The notes below the pieces were generated by a model. That model saw nothing but the letters and a program-made list of their open reading frames with translations. It was not told the DNA's origin and made no database searches. From the NCBI GenBank assembly GCA_021785055.1, contig JAJYGS010000120.1:1-11732 (forward strand): a stretch of DNA of 11,732 nucleotides, given 5' to 3'. Origin of the DNA: Nitrospirota bacterium. Its GTDB lineage: Bacteria > Nitrospirota > JACRHJ01. A program made the position numbers and the translations under genes. Of this stretch, positions 1-7,028 are shown piece by piece (the stretch's first letter is position 1; each line of letters begins with the position of its first letter).

Positions 1-556
1 AACCGGGCGCCACGGCATTTGCGGTAATGTTGCGCGAGGCATACTCGCGCGCGATGGTCTTGGTAAGACCGATAAGCCCCGCCTTCGAGGCGACATAATT
101 GGCCTGGCCCGCGTTGCCCATAGCCCCGACTATGGACGCGATGTTTATTATCGTGCCCCTCCGGGCCTTGGACATGTGCTTTATGGCCGCCTTTGCGCAG
201 TTAAACGACCCTTTAAGGTTCACGTCGATTACCAGGTCCCACTCCTCTTCCTTCATGCGCATTATGAGGTTATCCCTCGTAATACCCGCATTGTTTACCA
301 ATATATCCAGCTTGCCGAACCTGGCCGCGGCCTCGTCCACCATAGCCGCCGCGGAGACGGAATCAGCGACGTTGCCCGTGATGGGAAACGCCTTAACGCC
401 CATGGCTTCAATCTCTTTCGCCGTCTCGGAAGCCTTCTCGCCGTTCACGTCCGATACGGCCACATCCGCCCCGGCCTTCGCAAGCGCAACGGCTATAGCC
501 CTTCCTATACCCTGGGCGGCCCCTGTAACGAGCGCCGTCTTCCCCTGTAAGTGCAT
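1..556 (-). CDS. fabG: 3-oxoacyl-[acyl-carrier-protein] reductase FabG (3' end cut by window edge)
   Basis: FabG reduces 3-ketoacyl-ACP to 3-hydroxyacyl-ACP with NADPH in the elongation cycle of cytosolic type II fatty-acid synthesis. The 185 visible codons show a short-chain dehydrogenase/reductase: nucleotide-binding T-G-A-A-Q-G-I-G at residues 11-18, N-N-A-G at 88-91, and the catalytic tetrad N113, S141, Y154 and K158 (Y-V-A-S-K), followed by N-A-V-A-P-G. Each tetrad residue I could compare is offset by about three from E. coli FabG. The full protein is usually about 245 residues, so roughly 60 are missing beyond the left edge. The start is the ATG at 556-554, preceded by a purine-rich GGAGAGGAAGAG ribosome site. 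It lies 56 bp downstream of fabD with its own predicted promoter between them. Position after fabD predicts acpP and fabF beyond the edge. Confidence 0.96.
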   Translation of the reverse strand, partial: MHLQGKTALVTGAAQGIGRAIAVALAKAGADVAVSDVNGEKASETAKEIEAMGVKAFPITGNVADSVSAAAMVDEAAARFGKLDILVNNAGITRDNLIMRMKEEEWDLVIDVNLKGSFNCAKAAIKHMSKARRGTIINIASIVGAMGNAGQANYVASKAGLIGLTKTIAREYASRNITANAVAPG

Positions 557-583
557 GGCTCTTCCTCTCCAGTCGTGCAGACG

Positions 584-611
584 ATTATAAAAATACCAGC
601 CTAAAAGTCAA
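584..611 (-). promoter_or_regulatory. Predicted sigma70 promoter between fabD and fabG
   Basis: On the minus strand TTGACT (611-606) is followed after 16 bp by a perfect TATAAT (589-584), immediately after the fabD stop codon. The predicted transcription start near 577 gives a leader of about 20 nt ending at the fabG ribosome site. It would let fabG and the expected downstream acpP/fabF be transcribed apart from the long upstream operon. The match is 11 of 12 consensus bases; activity is inferred, not shown. Confidence 0.65.
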
Positions 612-612
612 G

Positions 613-1590
613 TTATTTCTTGGGGGATATTCTGCAGCCTATGCTTAAGTAGTCGAGTGTGGTATTGAAGGAAACCGCATCTTCCACATTCCTGATTTCA
701 GCTTCTTTTGTAATTCTCTTTATAAGCCCGGAAAGAACCTTGCCGGGTCCCACCTCGATAAGCGTATCCGCTCCGTGCAGGACCAGGGCATGAACGCAGT
801 CTTCCCAAAGAAGCGGCATCGTAAGCTGCCTGAGCAGCCCCTCTTTCACATCCCCGGCTTTATCTATCAATTTCCCGGAGGCGTTGGAGGCGATTGGAAA
901 ATCGAGGTCTTTGATGCCCGCAACATCCAGATCGCTTTTAAGCCTTTCAACAGCCGGGGCCATAAGCATGCAGTGCGAAGGAACGCTTACCGTGAGGGGC
1001 ACCACCCTTTTTGCCCCCATCTCCCGGCAAAGCTCAGCCGCTTTCTCGACCGCAGCCCTCTCTCCGGCTATGACTACCTGGCCCGGGGAGTTGTAATTCG
1101 CCGGGGATGCCAGGCCGACAGCCGAAGCCCCGGAACACGCTTCCTCTATCTTTTCCGCATCGAGCCCCAGGACAGCCGCCATAAGTCCTTTACCCTCCGG
1201 CACGGCCTCCTGCATGTATTTTCCGCGCTTTCTCGCAAGCGCCGCCGCCGCTCCAACTGTAAGCCCGCCAGCCGCCGCGACAGCCGTCAGCTCTCCCAGG
1301 GAATGACCGGCAGCCGCGATTGGTCTTATGTGCATTGCGCCAAGCACGGCATGGACGGCAAGGCTCGCCGTCAGTATGGCGGGCTGCGTATTCTCCGTCA
1401 TGTTAAGTTCGCTCTCCGGCCCGTCGAAGCAGAGCCTCGCAATATCTACGCCGGCGGCGTCGGATGCTTCCTCGAAAACCGCCCGCGCCTCCGGGTATTC
1501 GTTATACAGGGCCTTGCCCATCCCGACATACTGCGAACCCTGGCCGGGGAATATGAACGCCGGGCCATGAAGCCGGTCTACCAGTGCCAT
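613..1590 (-). CDS. fabD: Malonyl-CoA:ACP transacylase FabD
   Basis: FabD transfers the malonyl group from malonyl-CoA to the acyl-carrier protein, supplying the extender unit for fatty-acid synthesis. The 325-residue protein is close to the usual 310. It shows F-P-G-Q-G-S-Q at 14-20, the nucleophile elbow G-H-S-L-G-E at 95-100 with catalytic S97, R122 (R-G-K-Y-M-Q-E) that binds the malonyl carboxylate, catalytic H206 in V-P-S-H, Q255, and the C-terminal G-P-G-K-V-L at 281-286. The start ATG at 1590 overlaps the etfA stop by one base (TGATG), and AAGGAG/GAGAGG ribosome sites lie upstream inside etfA. Translation is therefore probably coupled to etfA. The N-terminus is about six residues longer than in E. 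coli FabD. The gene ends in TAA just before the predicted fabG promoter. Confidence 0.97.
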   Translation of the reverse strand: MALVDRLHGPAFIFPGQGSQYVGMGKALYNEYPEARAVFEEASDAAGVDIARLCFDGPESELNMTENTQPAILTASLAVHAVLGAMHIRPIAAAGHSLGELTAVAAAGGLTVGAAAALARKRGKYMQEAVPEGKGLMAAVLGLDAEKIEEACSGASAVGLASPANYNSPGQVVIAGERAAVEKAAELCREMGAKRVVPLTVSVPSHCMLMAPAVERLKSDLDVAGIKDLDFPIASNASGKLIDKAGDVKEGLLRQLTMPLLWEDCVHALVLHGADTLIEVGPGKVLSGLIKRITKEAEIRNVEDAVSFNTTLDYLSIGCRISPKK

Positions 1591-2780
1591 CAGCCTCTCA
1601 TCTCCTTAAGCTTCTTTGCGAATGCCGGGAGCACCTCGAATACGTCCCCGACAATGCCGATGTCCGCAACGTTGAATATCGGCGCATCCGGGTCTTTGTT
1701 TATGGCGATTATCATGTCGGAGGACTGCATCCCGGCCAGGTGCTGGATAGCTCCGGATATGCCGCAGGCGATGTATATCCTAGGGCTTACCGTCCGGCCT
1801 GTCTGGCCTATCTGGTGCGGATACGGCATCCAGCCGGAGTCCACCGCCGCGCGCGTCGCCCCGACGACTCCGCCGAGCATGTCCGCAATCTCTCTTAACA
1901 GTTCAAAGCCTTTCTCACCCATGCCGCGCCCGCCGGAGACGATTATCTCGGCCTCGGAGATATTTATCCTGTGCCCGGCCTCATCTATAGTCTCAACGAG
2001 CCTCGTCTTCGACGTCAACGGGCCGGCAGGGGCTTCCTTTATTATTTCGCCCATCCTCGCCGCATCCGGCGGGAGGCGTTTCATCACTCCGGGGCGGACG
2101 GTCGCCATCTGGGGCCGGTTGTTCGGGCATGCTATAGTCGCCATGATATTCCCGCCGAATGCCGGACGGGTCTGGAGCAGGTTCTTTTTCTCTCCGTCTA
2201 TATCGAGCGCGGTGCAGTCTGCCGTCAGGCCCGTGCGGACTCTCGTCGCCACGACGGGAACGAACGCGCGGCCAATAGAAGTCGCGCCGGCAAGGACTAT
2301 TTCCGGCTTGTATTTTTTTATCAATTGCGAGAGCGCGTCCGCGTAGGCGTCCTCGTGGAACTCGTTTAAAAGCGGGGCTTCGACCTGGTATACCCTGTCC
2401 GCTCCCGCCTCGATTAACGACTTGGCCTCCGCATCCATTCCCGTCCCGAAAAGAACTGCGGACAACTCCTCGCCCAGCGAATCCGCAAGGCGCCGCCCTT
2501 CGCCAAGAAGCTCGTACGCCACGGAGACTATCTTGTTATTCCTCTGCTCGGCGAATACCCAGACACCCTTGTATGCGGAGAGGTCTTCCGTCGGCGCACT
2601 CTTCGGCTCGTCCGCCATCTCTATGGCGAACGACGGGCATATATCCACGCATGTGCCGCAGAGCGTGCACTTGTCGCCTATGACAGCCTTCTCGTCCTTC
2701 ATCTCGATTGCGCCGAACGGGCACTCGTTTACGCAGGCCTCGCATCCGACGCAGATATCTACTTTTACGATTATTGGCAT
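1590..2780 (-). CDS. etfA: Electron transfer flavoprotein alpha subunit with N-terminal 2x[4Fe-4S] ferredoxin domain
   Basis: EtfA binds FAD and, with EtfB, carries electrons to or from an acyl-CoA dehydrogenase. This 396-residue form starts with a bacterial ferredoxin domain whose two cluster motifs are C10-C13-C16-C20 and C38-C41-C44-C48 (CxxCxxCxxxC followed by P). The EtfA N-terminal domain runs from about residue 68 to 245. The C-terminal FAD domain carries G-G-R-G-M at 283-287, Q-I-G-Q-T-G at 323-328, I-S-G-A-I-Q-H at 341-347 and N-K-D-P-D-A-P-I-F at 361-369. The same fusion is known in CarE of caffeyl-CoA reductase and in lactate dehydrogenase Etf complexes, where electrons are linked to ferredoxin. 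I chose the ATG at 2780 because the ferredoxin fold begins there; an in-frame ATG at 2825 adds 15 unlikely residues. The ribosome site at 2780 is weak, and a strong one lies about 172 bp upstream beyond an apparent insertion. The stop overlaps the fabD start. Confidence 0.95.
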   Translation of the reverse strand: MPIIVKVDICVGCEACVNECPFGAIEMKDEKAVIGDKCTLCGTCVDICPSFAIEMADEPKSAPTEDLSAYKGVWVFAEQRNNKIVSVAYELLGEGRRLADSLGEELSAVLFGTGMDAEAKSLIEAGADRVYQVEAPLLNEFHEDAYADALSQLIKKYKPEIVLAGATSIGRAFVPVVATRVRTGLTADCTALDIDGEKKNLLQTRPAFGGNIMATIACPNNRPQMATVRPGVMKRLPPDAARMGEIIKEAPAGPLTSKTRLVETIDEAGHRINISEAEIIVSGGRGMGEKGFELLREIADMLGGVVGATRAAVDSGWMPYPHQIGQTGRTVSPRIYIACGISGAIQHLAGMQSSDMIIAINKDPDAPIFNVADIGIVGDVFEVLPAFAKKLKEMRG

Positions 2781-2789
2781 ATTGCGTCT

Positions 2790-2954
2790 GCCTGCCGGAC
2801 TCGCTCTCGGATGACTCCCTCGCATATTCCCAAGGCTCGCTTACTGCTCAAGAAAAACTCCTCGCGCCTGCTCGTCAGACAGTTTCTTTCGCGGACGCTC
2901 GCTTCGCCAAGGAATATTATCTCGGTCGTCATATGTTCGCTCGCTCCGACAGGC
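2790..2954. repeat. Possible 165-bp MITE-like insertion with 10-bp terminal inverted repeats between etfB and etfA
   Basis: The etfB-etfA spacer (2781-2958) is the longest gap among the operon genes. It is bounded by GCCTGCCGGA (2790-2799) and TCCGACAGGC (2945-2954), which are inverted repeats matching at 9 of 10 bases; in RNA the odd pair is G-U. Inside, on the minus strand, the word AGCGAG recurs four times (near 2800, 2836, 2898 and 2940), irregularly spaced. AAGGAGG lies directly after the etfB stop with no start codon at working distance, as if the segment had been inserted between the Shine-Dalgarno sequence and the etfA ATG. No transposase and no target-site duplication were recognised. 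A 53-codon open frame (2932 to 2771) spans it but resembles nothing I know. The origin by insertion is inference. Confidence 0.45.
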
Positions 2955-2958
2955 CTCC

Positions 2959-3744
2959 TTATATTATTTTCAGTTCTTTTAATTTTTCCGCCAGCCGCGC
3001 CGCCTGCTCCTGCGGCGTCCCGTCAATTCTTTCCCTGTTGCCCTTGGGCGGCGGGGAAAAGACCTTCATCACTTTTGTCGGCGAACCGGCAAGGCCGATT
3101 TTATCGGCCTCGGCGCCGATTGCCTCCGCGCTCAGCGGTTTTATCTCAAGCGATTTCGCCTTCATCTTGCCTTTAAGCGACGGCATACGGGGCGTGTTGA
3201 TTTCCTTAACCACTGTTATCACCGCCGGAAGACTCACCTCCACGACTTCATAGCCATCCTCGATGAGCCGCTCAACTTTCATCTTCCCGCCGGATACTTC
3301 GACGATCTTACGGACATAAGCTACAAACGGCAGGCCGAGGTTTTCCGCTACGCCCGGCCCTACCTGCGCGGTATCGCCGTCTATCGCCTGCTTCCCGCAG
3401 ATGACGAGGTCAAGTGAATCAAGCTTTTTTAAACCAAGGCCAAGCGTATAGGATGTCGCCCAGGTATCCGCCCCGGCGAATGCGCGGTCTGAGATGAGCA
3501 TCACGTCGTCCGCGCCCATCGCCACGACATGCTTCAGGACTTCACCTGCCTGCGGCGGGCCCATCGTCACGGCGGAAACCTTCCCGCCGTGCTTCTCCTT
3601 CAGGCGAATAGCCTCCTCGACGGCATAGGCGTCGAAGGGGTTCAGGATGGCCGGGACTCCCTCGCGCACCATCGTGCCGGTGGCCTTGTCAATCTTCACA
3701 TCGGAGGCGTCCGGGACCTGTTTTACGCAAACGGCGATATTCAT
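2959..3744 (-). CDS. etfB: Electron transfer flavoprotein beta subunit (bifurcating-type motif)
   Basis: EtfB pairs with EtfA and binds the second nucleotide: AMP in classical ETFs, a bifurcating FAD in the anaerobic type. The 261-residue protein begins M-N-I-A-V-C-V-K-Q-V-P-D, has N-P-F-D-A-Y at 35-40, and the signature C-G-K-Q-A-I-D-G-D-T-A-Q-V-G-P at 116-130. That form with D-G-D-T is typical of clostridial bifurcating EtfB; mitochondrial EtfB has D-D-D-C-N-Q-T-G. The C-terminus carries G-L-A-G-S-P-T-K-V at 217-225. The start ATG at 3744 overlaps the acyl-CoA dehydrogenase stop (ATGA), with GGGGAAG as ribosome site, so both proteins are probably made in fixed ratio. The stop TAA is followed at once by AAGGAGG. 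The family call is firm; bifurcation is inferred from the motif and neighbours. Confidence 0.96.
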   Translation of the reverse strand: MNIAVCVKQVPDASDVKIDKATGTMVREGVPAILNPFDAYAVEEAIRLKEKHGGKVSAVTMGPPQAGEVLKHVVAMGADDVMLISDRAFAGADTWATSYTLGLGLKKLDSLDLVICGKQAIDGDTAQVGPGVAENLGLPFVAYVRKIVEVSGGKMKVERLIEDGYEVVEVSLPAVITVVKEINTPRMPSLKGKMKAKSLEIKPLSAEAIGAEADKIGLAGSPTKVMKVFSPPPKGNRERIDGTPQEQAARLAEKLKELKII

Positions 3745-4901
3745 TTCTTCTTCCCCGCGGCCTCTTTGATGAGCGCGGCCCCTATCACGTTCCTCTGAAT
3801 CTGGTTCGTGCCTTCATATATCTGGAGTATCTTGGCGTCGCGCATCATCTTCTCGACGGGATATTCGCGCATGTAGCCGTAGCCGCCCATTATCTGCACC
3901 GCATCGACGGTAACCTTCATTGCAATGTCCGACGCGAAGAGCTTCGCCATCGCCGAGGCCTTCGACACGTCCTTCGGGTCGGAGTCGATAAACTTCGCTA
4001 CGGCGTATACGAGCGCCCTCGCGGCCTCCGTCTGAGTTACCATGTCCGCCAGCATATGTTGTATGGCCTGGAATGATATTACCGGCTGGTCGAACTGCCG
4101 CCTCTCGCGGGCGTATTCCACGCACTCGTCTATCGCGCCCTGGGCGAGACCCACCGCCTGTGCGCCGATGCCGGGGCGCGATTTATCCAGCGTCTTCATG
4201 GCGACAAGGAAACCCATGCCCTCTTTGGAGAGCAGGTTCTCCTTGGGAATGCGGCAGTTTTCGAAAACGAGTTCTCTCGTCGCCGAGGAACGAATCCCCA
4301 TCTTCTTCTCTTTCTTGCCGAACGAGAACCCCGGCGTGCCCTTCTCCACGATGAACGCCGACGCCCCCCGGCTTCCCCTGGCAGGGTTCGTCATGGCTAT
4401 GACGGTGTATATCTCGGCCTCGCCGCCGTTGGTTATCCACTGCTTCGTGCCGTTGATGACGTATTCGTTTCCGTCGAGGACTGCCGTAGTGCGGGTCCCG
4501 CCGGCGTCGGAACCGGCGCCCGCCTCGGTTAGCCCGAAGGCCGCGAGCCTCTGGCCGGAGGCTATCTGCGGCAAATATTTTTTCTTCTGCTCCTCATTGC
4601 CGAAGAGCAGTATCGGATACGCGCCCAGGCCGCTGGCCGCGAAACTCACGGAGACGCCGATGCAGACGCGGGAGAGCTCCTCGACGGCAAGGCAGTTCTC
4701 GAACGCCCCTCCGCCGAAACCGCCGTATTCCTCCGGGATATAAAGCCCGAAGAGATCCGCCTGAGCGAGGACTTTCATTATCTCCCACGGAAACTCCTCC
4801 TTCTCGTCCAGCTCCGCCCTCACGGGCTTTACCTTCTCCTGCGCAATCTGGCGCGCAAGGTTTTGTATTTCAGCCTGGGTATCGGTAAGAAAATAATCCA
4901 T
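3741..4901 (-). CDS. Acyl-CoA dehydrogenase family protein (short-chain/butyryl-CoA dehydrogenase type)
   Basis: This FAD enzyme family interconverts acyl-CoA and trans-2-enoyl-CoA, with electrons passed through ETF. The 386 residues have the standard layout: an N-terminal helical domain (1-120), a middle beta domain with F-G-L-T-E-A-G-A-G-S-D at 122-132 and W-I-T-N-G at 155-159, and a C-terminal helical domain with G-G-Y-G-Y at 339-343. The catalytic base is E363 in I-Y-E-G-T-N, the position used by short-chain and butyryl-CoA dehydrogenases. I chose the ATG at 4901, which has a good GAGGAG site; the upstream in-frame ATG at 4922 lies inside a repeat and is rejected. It forms a unit with etfB (ATGA overlap) and ferredoxin-etfA, the order seen in carCDE. 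Within a fab operon it may act as an enoyl-thioester reductase or supply a short acyl primer. The true substrate (CoA or ACP) cannot be read from the sequence. Confidence 0.95.
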   Translation of the reverse strand: MDYFLTDTQAEIQNLARQIAQEKVKPVRAELDEKEEFPWEIMKVLAQADLFGLYIPEEYGGFGGGAFENCLAVEELSRVCIGVSVSFAASGLGAYPILLFGNEEQKKKYLPQIASGQRLAAFGLTEAGAGSDAGGTRTTAVLDGNEYVINGTKQWITNGGEAEIYTVIAMTNPARGSRGASAFIVEKGTPGFSFGKKEKKMGIRSSATRELVFENCRIPKENLLSKEGMGFLVAMKTLDKSRPGIGAQAVGLAQGAIDECVEYARERRQFDQPVISFQAIQHMLADMVTQTEAARALVYAVAKFIDSDPKDVSKASAMAKLFASDIAMKVTVDAVQIMGGYGYMREYPVEKMMRDAKILQIYEGTNQIQRNVIGAALIKEAAGKKK

Positions 4902-4916
4902 TATTGTCTCCTCGCT

Positions 4917-4985
4917 TGTCATTCTGAGGCATGCCGAAGAACCCGTATCTATAAATTCAGATTCTTCGCTTCGCCCGGGATGACA
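4917..4985. repeat. 69-bp imperfect palindromic interspersed element between fabH and acyl-CoA dehydrogenase
   Basis: The element begins TGTCAT (4917-4922) and ends ATGACA (4980-4985). Its inner arms CGAAGAA (4935-4941) and TTCTTCG (4962-4968) are also complementary, and the mismatched stretch between the arm ends allows several G-C and G-U pairs. The wording TGTCATTCTGAGG...GAAGAA resembles palindromic repeats scattered through intergenic DNA of many bacteria; that resemblance is from memory. It fills most of the fabH-acd spacer and ends just upstream of the acd ribosome site, so its last bases supply a spurious in-frame ATG at 4922. Copy number in the genome is not visible from one window. 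Confidence 0.65.
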
Positions 4986-5005
4986 GTCTTAGTTGCCGTC
5001 CAAGC

Positions 5006-5986
5006 TTACCATTTTATCAGCGCCGACGCCCAGGAAAGCCCGCCTCCGAAGGCTTCGAGAATTACGTTCTTCCCCGGAGCGATACGGCCGTCCCGGACGG
5101 CCTCGTCGATTGCAATCGGTATCGATGCGGCGGAGGTGTTTCCGTAGCGGTCTATTGTAACCACGACCTTTTCCATGGGAATACCCAGGCGTTTTGCCGT
5201 GGCTTGGATTATGCGCAGGTTCGCCTGGTGCGGCACTACCATGTCTATGTCCGAGGCCTTGAGTCCGTTGGCGTCGAGCGCCTCGTTTACCACTTCTTCG
5301 AGCGCGCGGACGGCAATCTTGAACGTCTCGTTACCGCGCATCTTGATGAAATGCATCCTGGACTCTATGCTGTGCGGGCTCACCGGGTGGCGGGAGCCCC
5401 CGCCCGGAATATAGAGCAAGTCCCCCTGTTTCCCGTTGGTGTGCAGATGCGCGGAGTATATACCGCACTCGTTTTCCGATGGGCCTATAACGACCGCGCC
5501 GGCGCCGTCTCCGAAGAGAACGCAGGTGTTTCTGTCCGTCCAGTCCGTTATCTTGGAAAGCGTCTCCGCGCCGACGACAAGTGCGTTTTTGTACAAGCCG
5601 CTCTTTATGAAATTGTCTGCGGCGGCAAGCGCGAATATGAAGCCGGAACATGCGGCGGAAATGTCGAAGGCGATGGCCTTCCTGGCCCCCAGCTTCGCCT
5701 GGAGTATGCAGGCCGTGGCGGGAAACATCATGTCCGGAGTTATAGTTGCAACGACTATCAGGTCGAGTTGAGACGGCCTCAGGCCGGCCGCCTTGAGCGC
5801 CTTCTTGGCAGCCTCGAAGGCCATATCGGATGAGGCCGTTTCCTTGTCCGCAATTCTCCTCTCGCGGATTCCGGTCCTCTCGACGATCCAGTCGTCGGAG
5901 GTCTCCACCATTTTCTCAAGGTCTTGATTGGTAAGCACCGTTTCCGGCGCGTAAGACCCTGTCCCAAAGACTCTGGACATTATCAT
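5006..5986 (-). CDS. fabH: 3-oxoacyl-[acyl-carrier-protein] synthase III FabH
   Basis: FabH starts fatty-acid synthesis by condensing an acyl-CoA primer with malonyl-ACP. From the ATG at 5986 the protein has 326 residues, normal for the family. The catalytic triad is complete: C113 in A-A-C-S-G-F, H253 in V-P-H-Q-A-N and N283 in Y-G-N-T-S. Other family marks are G-T-G-S-Y at 8-12, D-D-W-I-V-E-R-T-G-I-R at 31-41 and the C-terminal F-G-G-G-L-S-W-A at 313-320. The ATG at 5986 overlaps the plsX stop (ATGA) and has GAGGG nine bases upstream; the ATG at 5980 is the other realistic start, while 6010 is less likely. Primer preference (acetyl or branched acyl) cannot be told. The next gene downstream is an acyl-CoA dehydrogenase rather than the usual fabD. 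Confidence 0.97.
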   Translation of the reverse strand: MIMSRVFGTGSYAPETVLTNQDLEKMVETSDDWIVERTGIRERRIADKETASSDMAFEAAKKALKAAGLRPSQLDLIVVATITPDMMFPATACILQAKLGARKAIAFDISAACSGFIFALAAADNFIKSGLYKNALVVGAETLSKITDWTDRNTCVLFGDGAGAVVIGPSENECGIYSAHLHTNGKQGDLLYIPGGGSRHPVSPHSIESRMHFIKMRGNETFKIAVRALEEVVNEALDANGLKASDIDMVVPHQANLRIIQATAKRLGIPMEKVVVTIDRYGNTSAASIPIAIDEAVRDGRIAPGKNVILEAFGGGLSWASALIKW

Positions 5987-7017
5987 TTGATTGCGCCCTC
6001 TGTTTCGCATGCGGCGGGAAGACCTGCGACCATTGACTCGATGTCTTCCTGAATGTGCCGGTTTACCTGCTTCGCATGGAAGTCCCTTGCGGCCTTGACT
6101 GCGTTTTTGATAGCCTTGGGAGACGAATGACCGTGGCTTATTATGCAGATGCCGTTTATACCCAGAAGAGGCGCGCCGCCGTATTCGGAATAATCGATCT
6201 TTTTTTTGAAATTTTTGAACGCCCCCCGAAGCAGCAGATAACCTACCTGACCGCCCGGCGCATCCTCTATCTCATGCCGAAGGAGCGAATTCATGGCCTC
6301 GGCCAGCCCTTCGCTTATCTTCAGGGCGACGTTCCCGATAAAGCCGTCGCAGACGATTATATCCGCCCTGCCGTTGAAGATGTCGCGGCCCTCCACGTTG
6401 CCTATGAAGTTCAGCCTGCTCTTTTTAAGCAGTTTGAACGTCTCTTTCGTAAGCTCGTTGCCCTTGGTGTCCTCTTCGCCGATGGAAAGAAGCCCCACCT
6501 TGGGCTTCTGAATTTCCAGAACTTTTCGGGAAAAGGCATCCCCCATAACGGCAAACTGGAGCAGATGGACAGGCTTGCAGTCAACGTTCGCTCCGACGTC
6601 GAGGACAAGCGAAAAACCGTTCACGTTCGGAAGTCTCGCGGCTATCGCCGGACGTTCGACACCTTTCATCGGGCCGAGAACGAAAAGGGCGGAAGCCATC
6701 GCTGCGCCGGAATGGCCCGCGCTGACGACCGCGACCGCCTCGCCCGCCTTTACAATCTCGGCGGCAACCCTTATCGACGAGTCCTTCTTCTTGCGGAATA
6801 TCACACTGGCGTGTTCCCGCATCTCCACTACCTGGGAGGCGTGAATTACGCGGATGTCCAGGCCGGACGTGTCGTAAAGCGCAAGCTCGCGGTTCACCCT
6901 GGCCTGGTCGCCGACGAGTATTATCCCTGCCCCAAGCTCGCGCGCCGCCTCTACTGCGCCTTCTACGGCTGCCCCGGGGGCAAAATCACCCCCCATGGCA
7001 TCTACAGCTATTCTCAT
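5983..7017 (-). CDS. plsX: Phosphate acyltransferase PlsX
   Basis: PlsX makes acyl-phosphate from acyl-ACP and phosphate; PlsY then uses it to acylate glycerol-3-phosphate, the first step of phospholipid synthesis. It acts as a peripheral membrane enzyme. The 344-residue protein opens with M-R-I-A-V-D-A-M-G-G-D, the family hallmark, and has S-A-G-H-S-G-A, V-L-D-V-G-A-N-V-D, C-D-G-F-I-G-N-V and the late S-E-Y-G-G-A-P-L-L-G and S-H-G-H-S-S motifs, all expected. The ATG at 7017 is 11 bp after the rpmF stop with only a weak GCCGGA site, so coupling with rpmF is likely. Its TGA overlaps the fabH start. The order rpmF-plsX-fabH is the common bacterial arrangement linking ribosome, phospholipid and fatty-acid genes. 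Confidence 0.97.
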   Translation of the reverse strand: MRIAVDAMGGDFAPGAAVEGAVEAARELGAGIILVGDQARVNRELALYDTSGLDIRVIHASQVVEMREHASVIFRKKKDSSIRVAAEIVKAGEAVAVVSAGHSGAAMASALFVLGPMKGVERPAIAARLPNVNGFSLVLDVGANVDCKPVHLLQFAVMGDAFSRKVLEIQKPKVGLLSIGEEDTKGNELTKETFKLLKKSRLNFIGNVEGRDIFNGRADIIVCDGFIGNVALKISEGLAEAMNSLLRHEIEDAPGGQVGYLLLRGAFKNFKKKIDYSEYGGAPLLGINGICIISHGHSSPKAIKNAVKAARDFHAKQVNRHIQEDIESMVAGLPAACETEGAIK

Positions 7018-7028
7018 CGTATCCGGCG

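Noticed and set aside
775..2346. A long plus-strand open frame opposite fabD and etfA.
   Set aside because: It is the antisense shadow of two clearly conserved genes in GC-rich DNA and shows no recognisable domain.
2771..2932. A 53-codon minus-strand open frame across the etfB-etfA spacer, starting ATG at 2932 with GGAG 11 bases upstream and overlapping the etfA start.
   Set aside because: The product resembles no family I know, is rich in repeated Arg/Glu/Ser words that follow the AGCGAG repeats, and is better explained as a chance frame in an inserted element.
4902..4922. Upstream in-frame ATG at 4922 extending the acyl-CoA dehydrogenase by seven residues.
   Set aside because: The codon falls in the end of the palindromic element and lacks a ribosome site, whereas the ATG at 4901 has GAGGAG and gives the usual family N-terminus.
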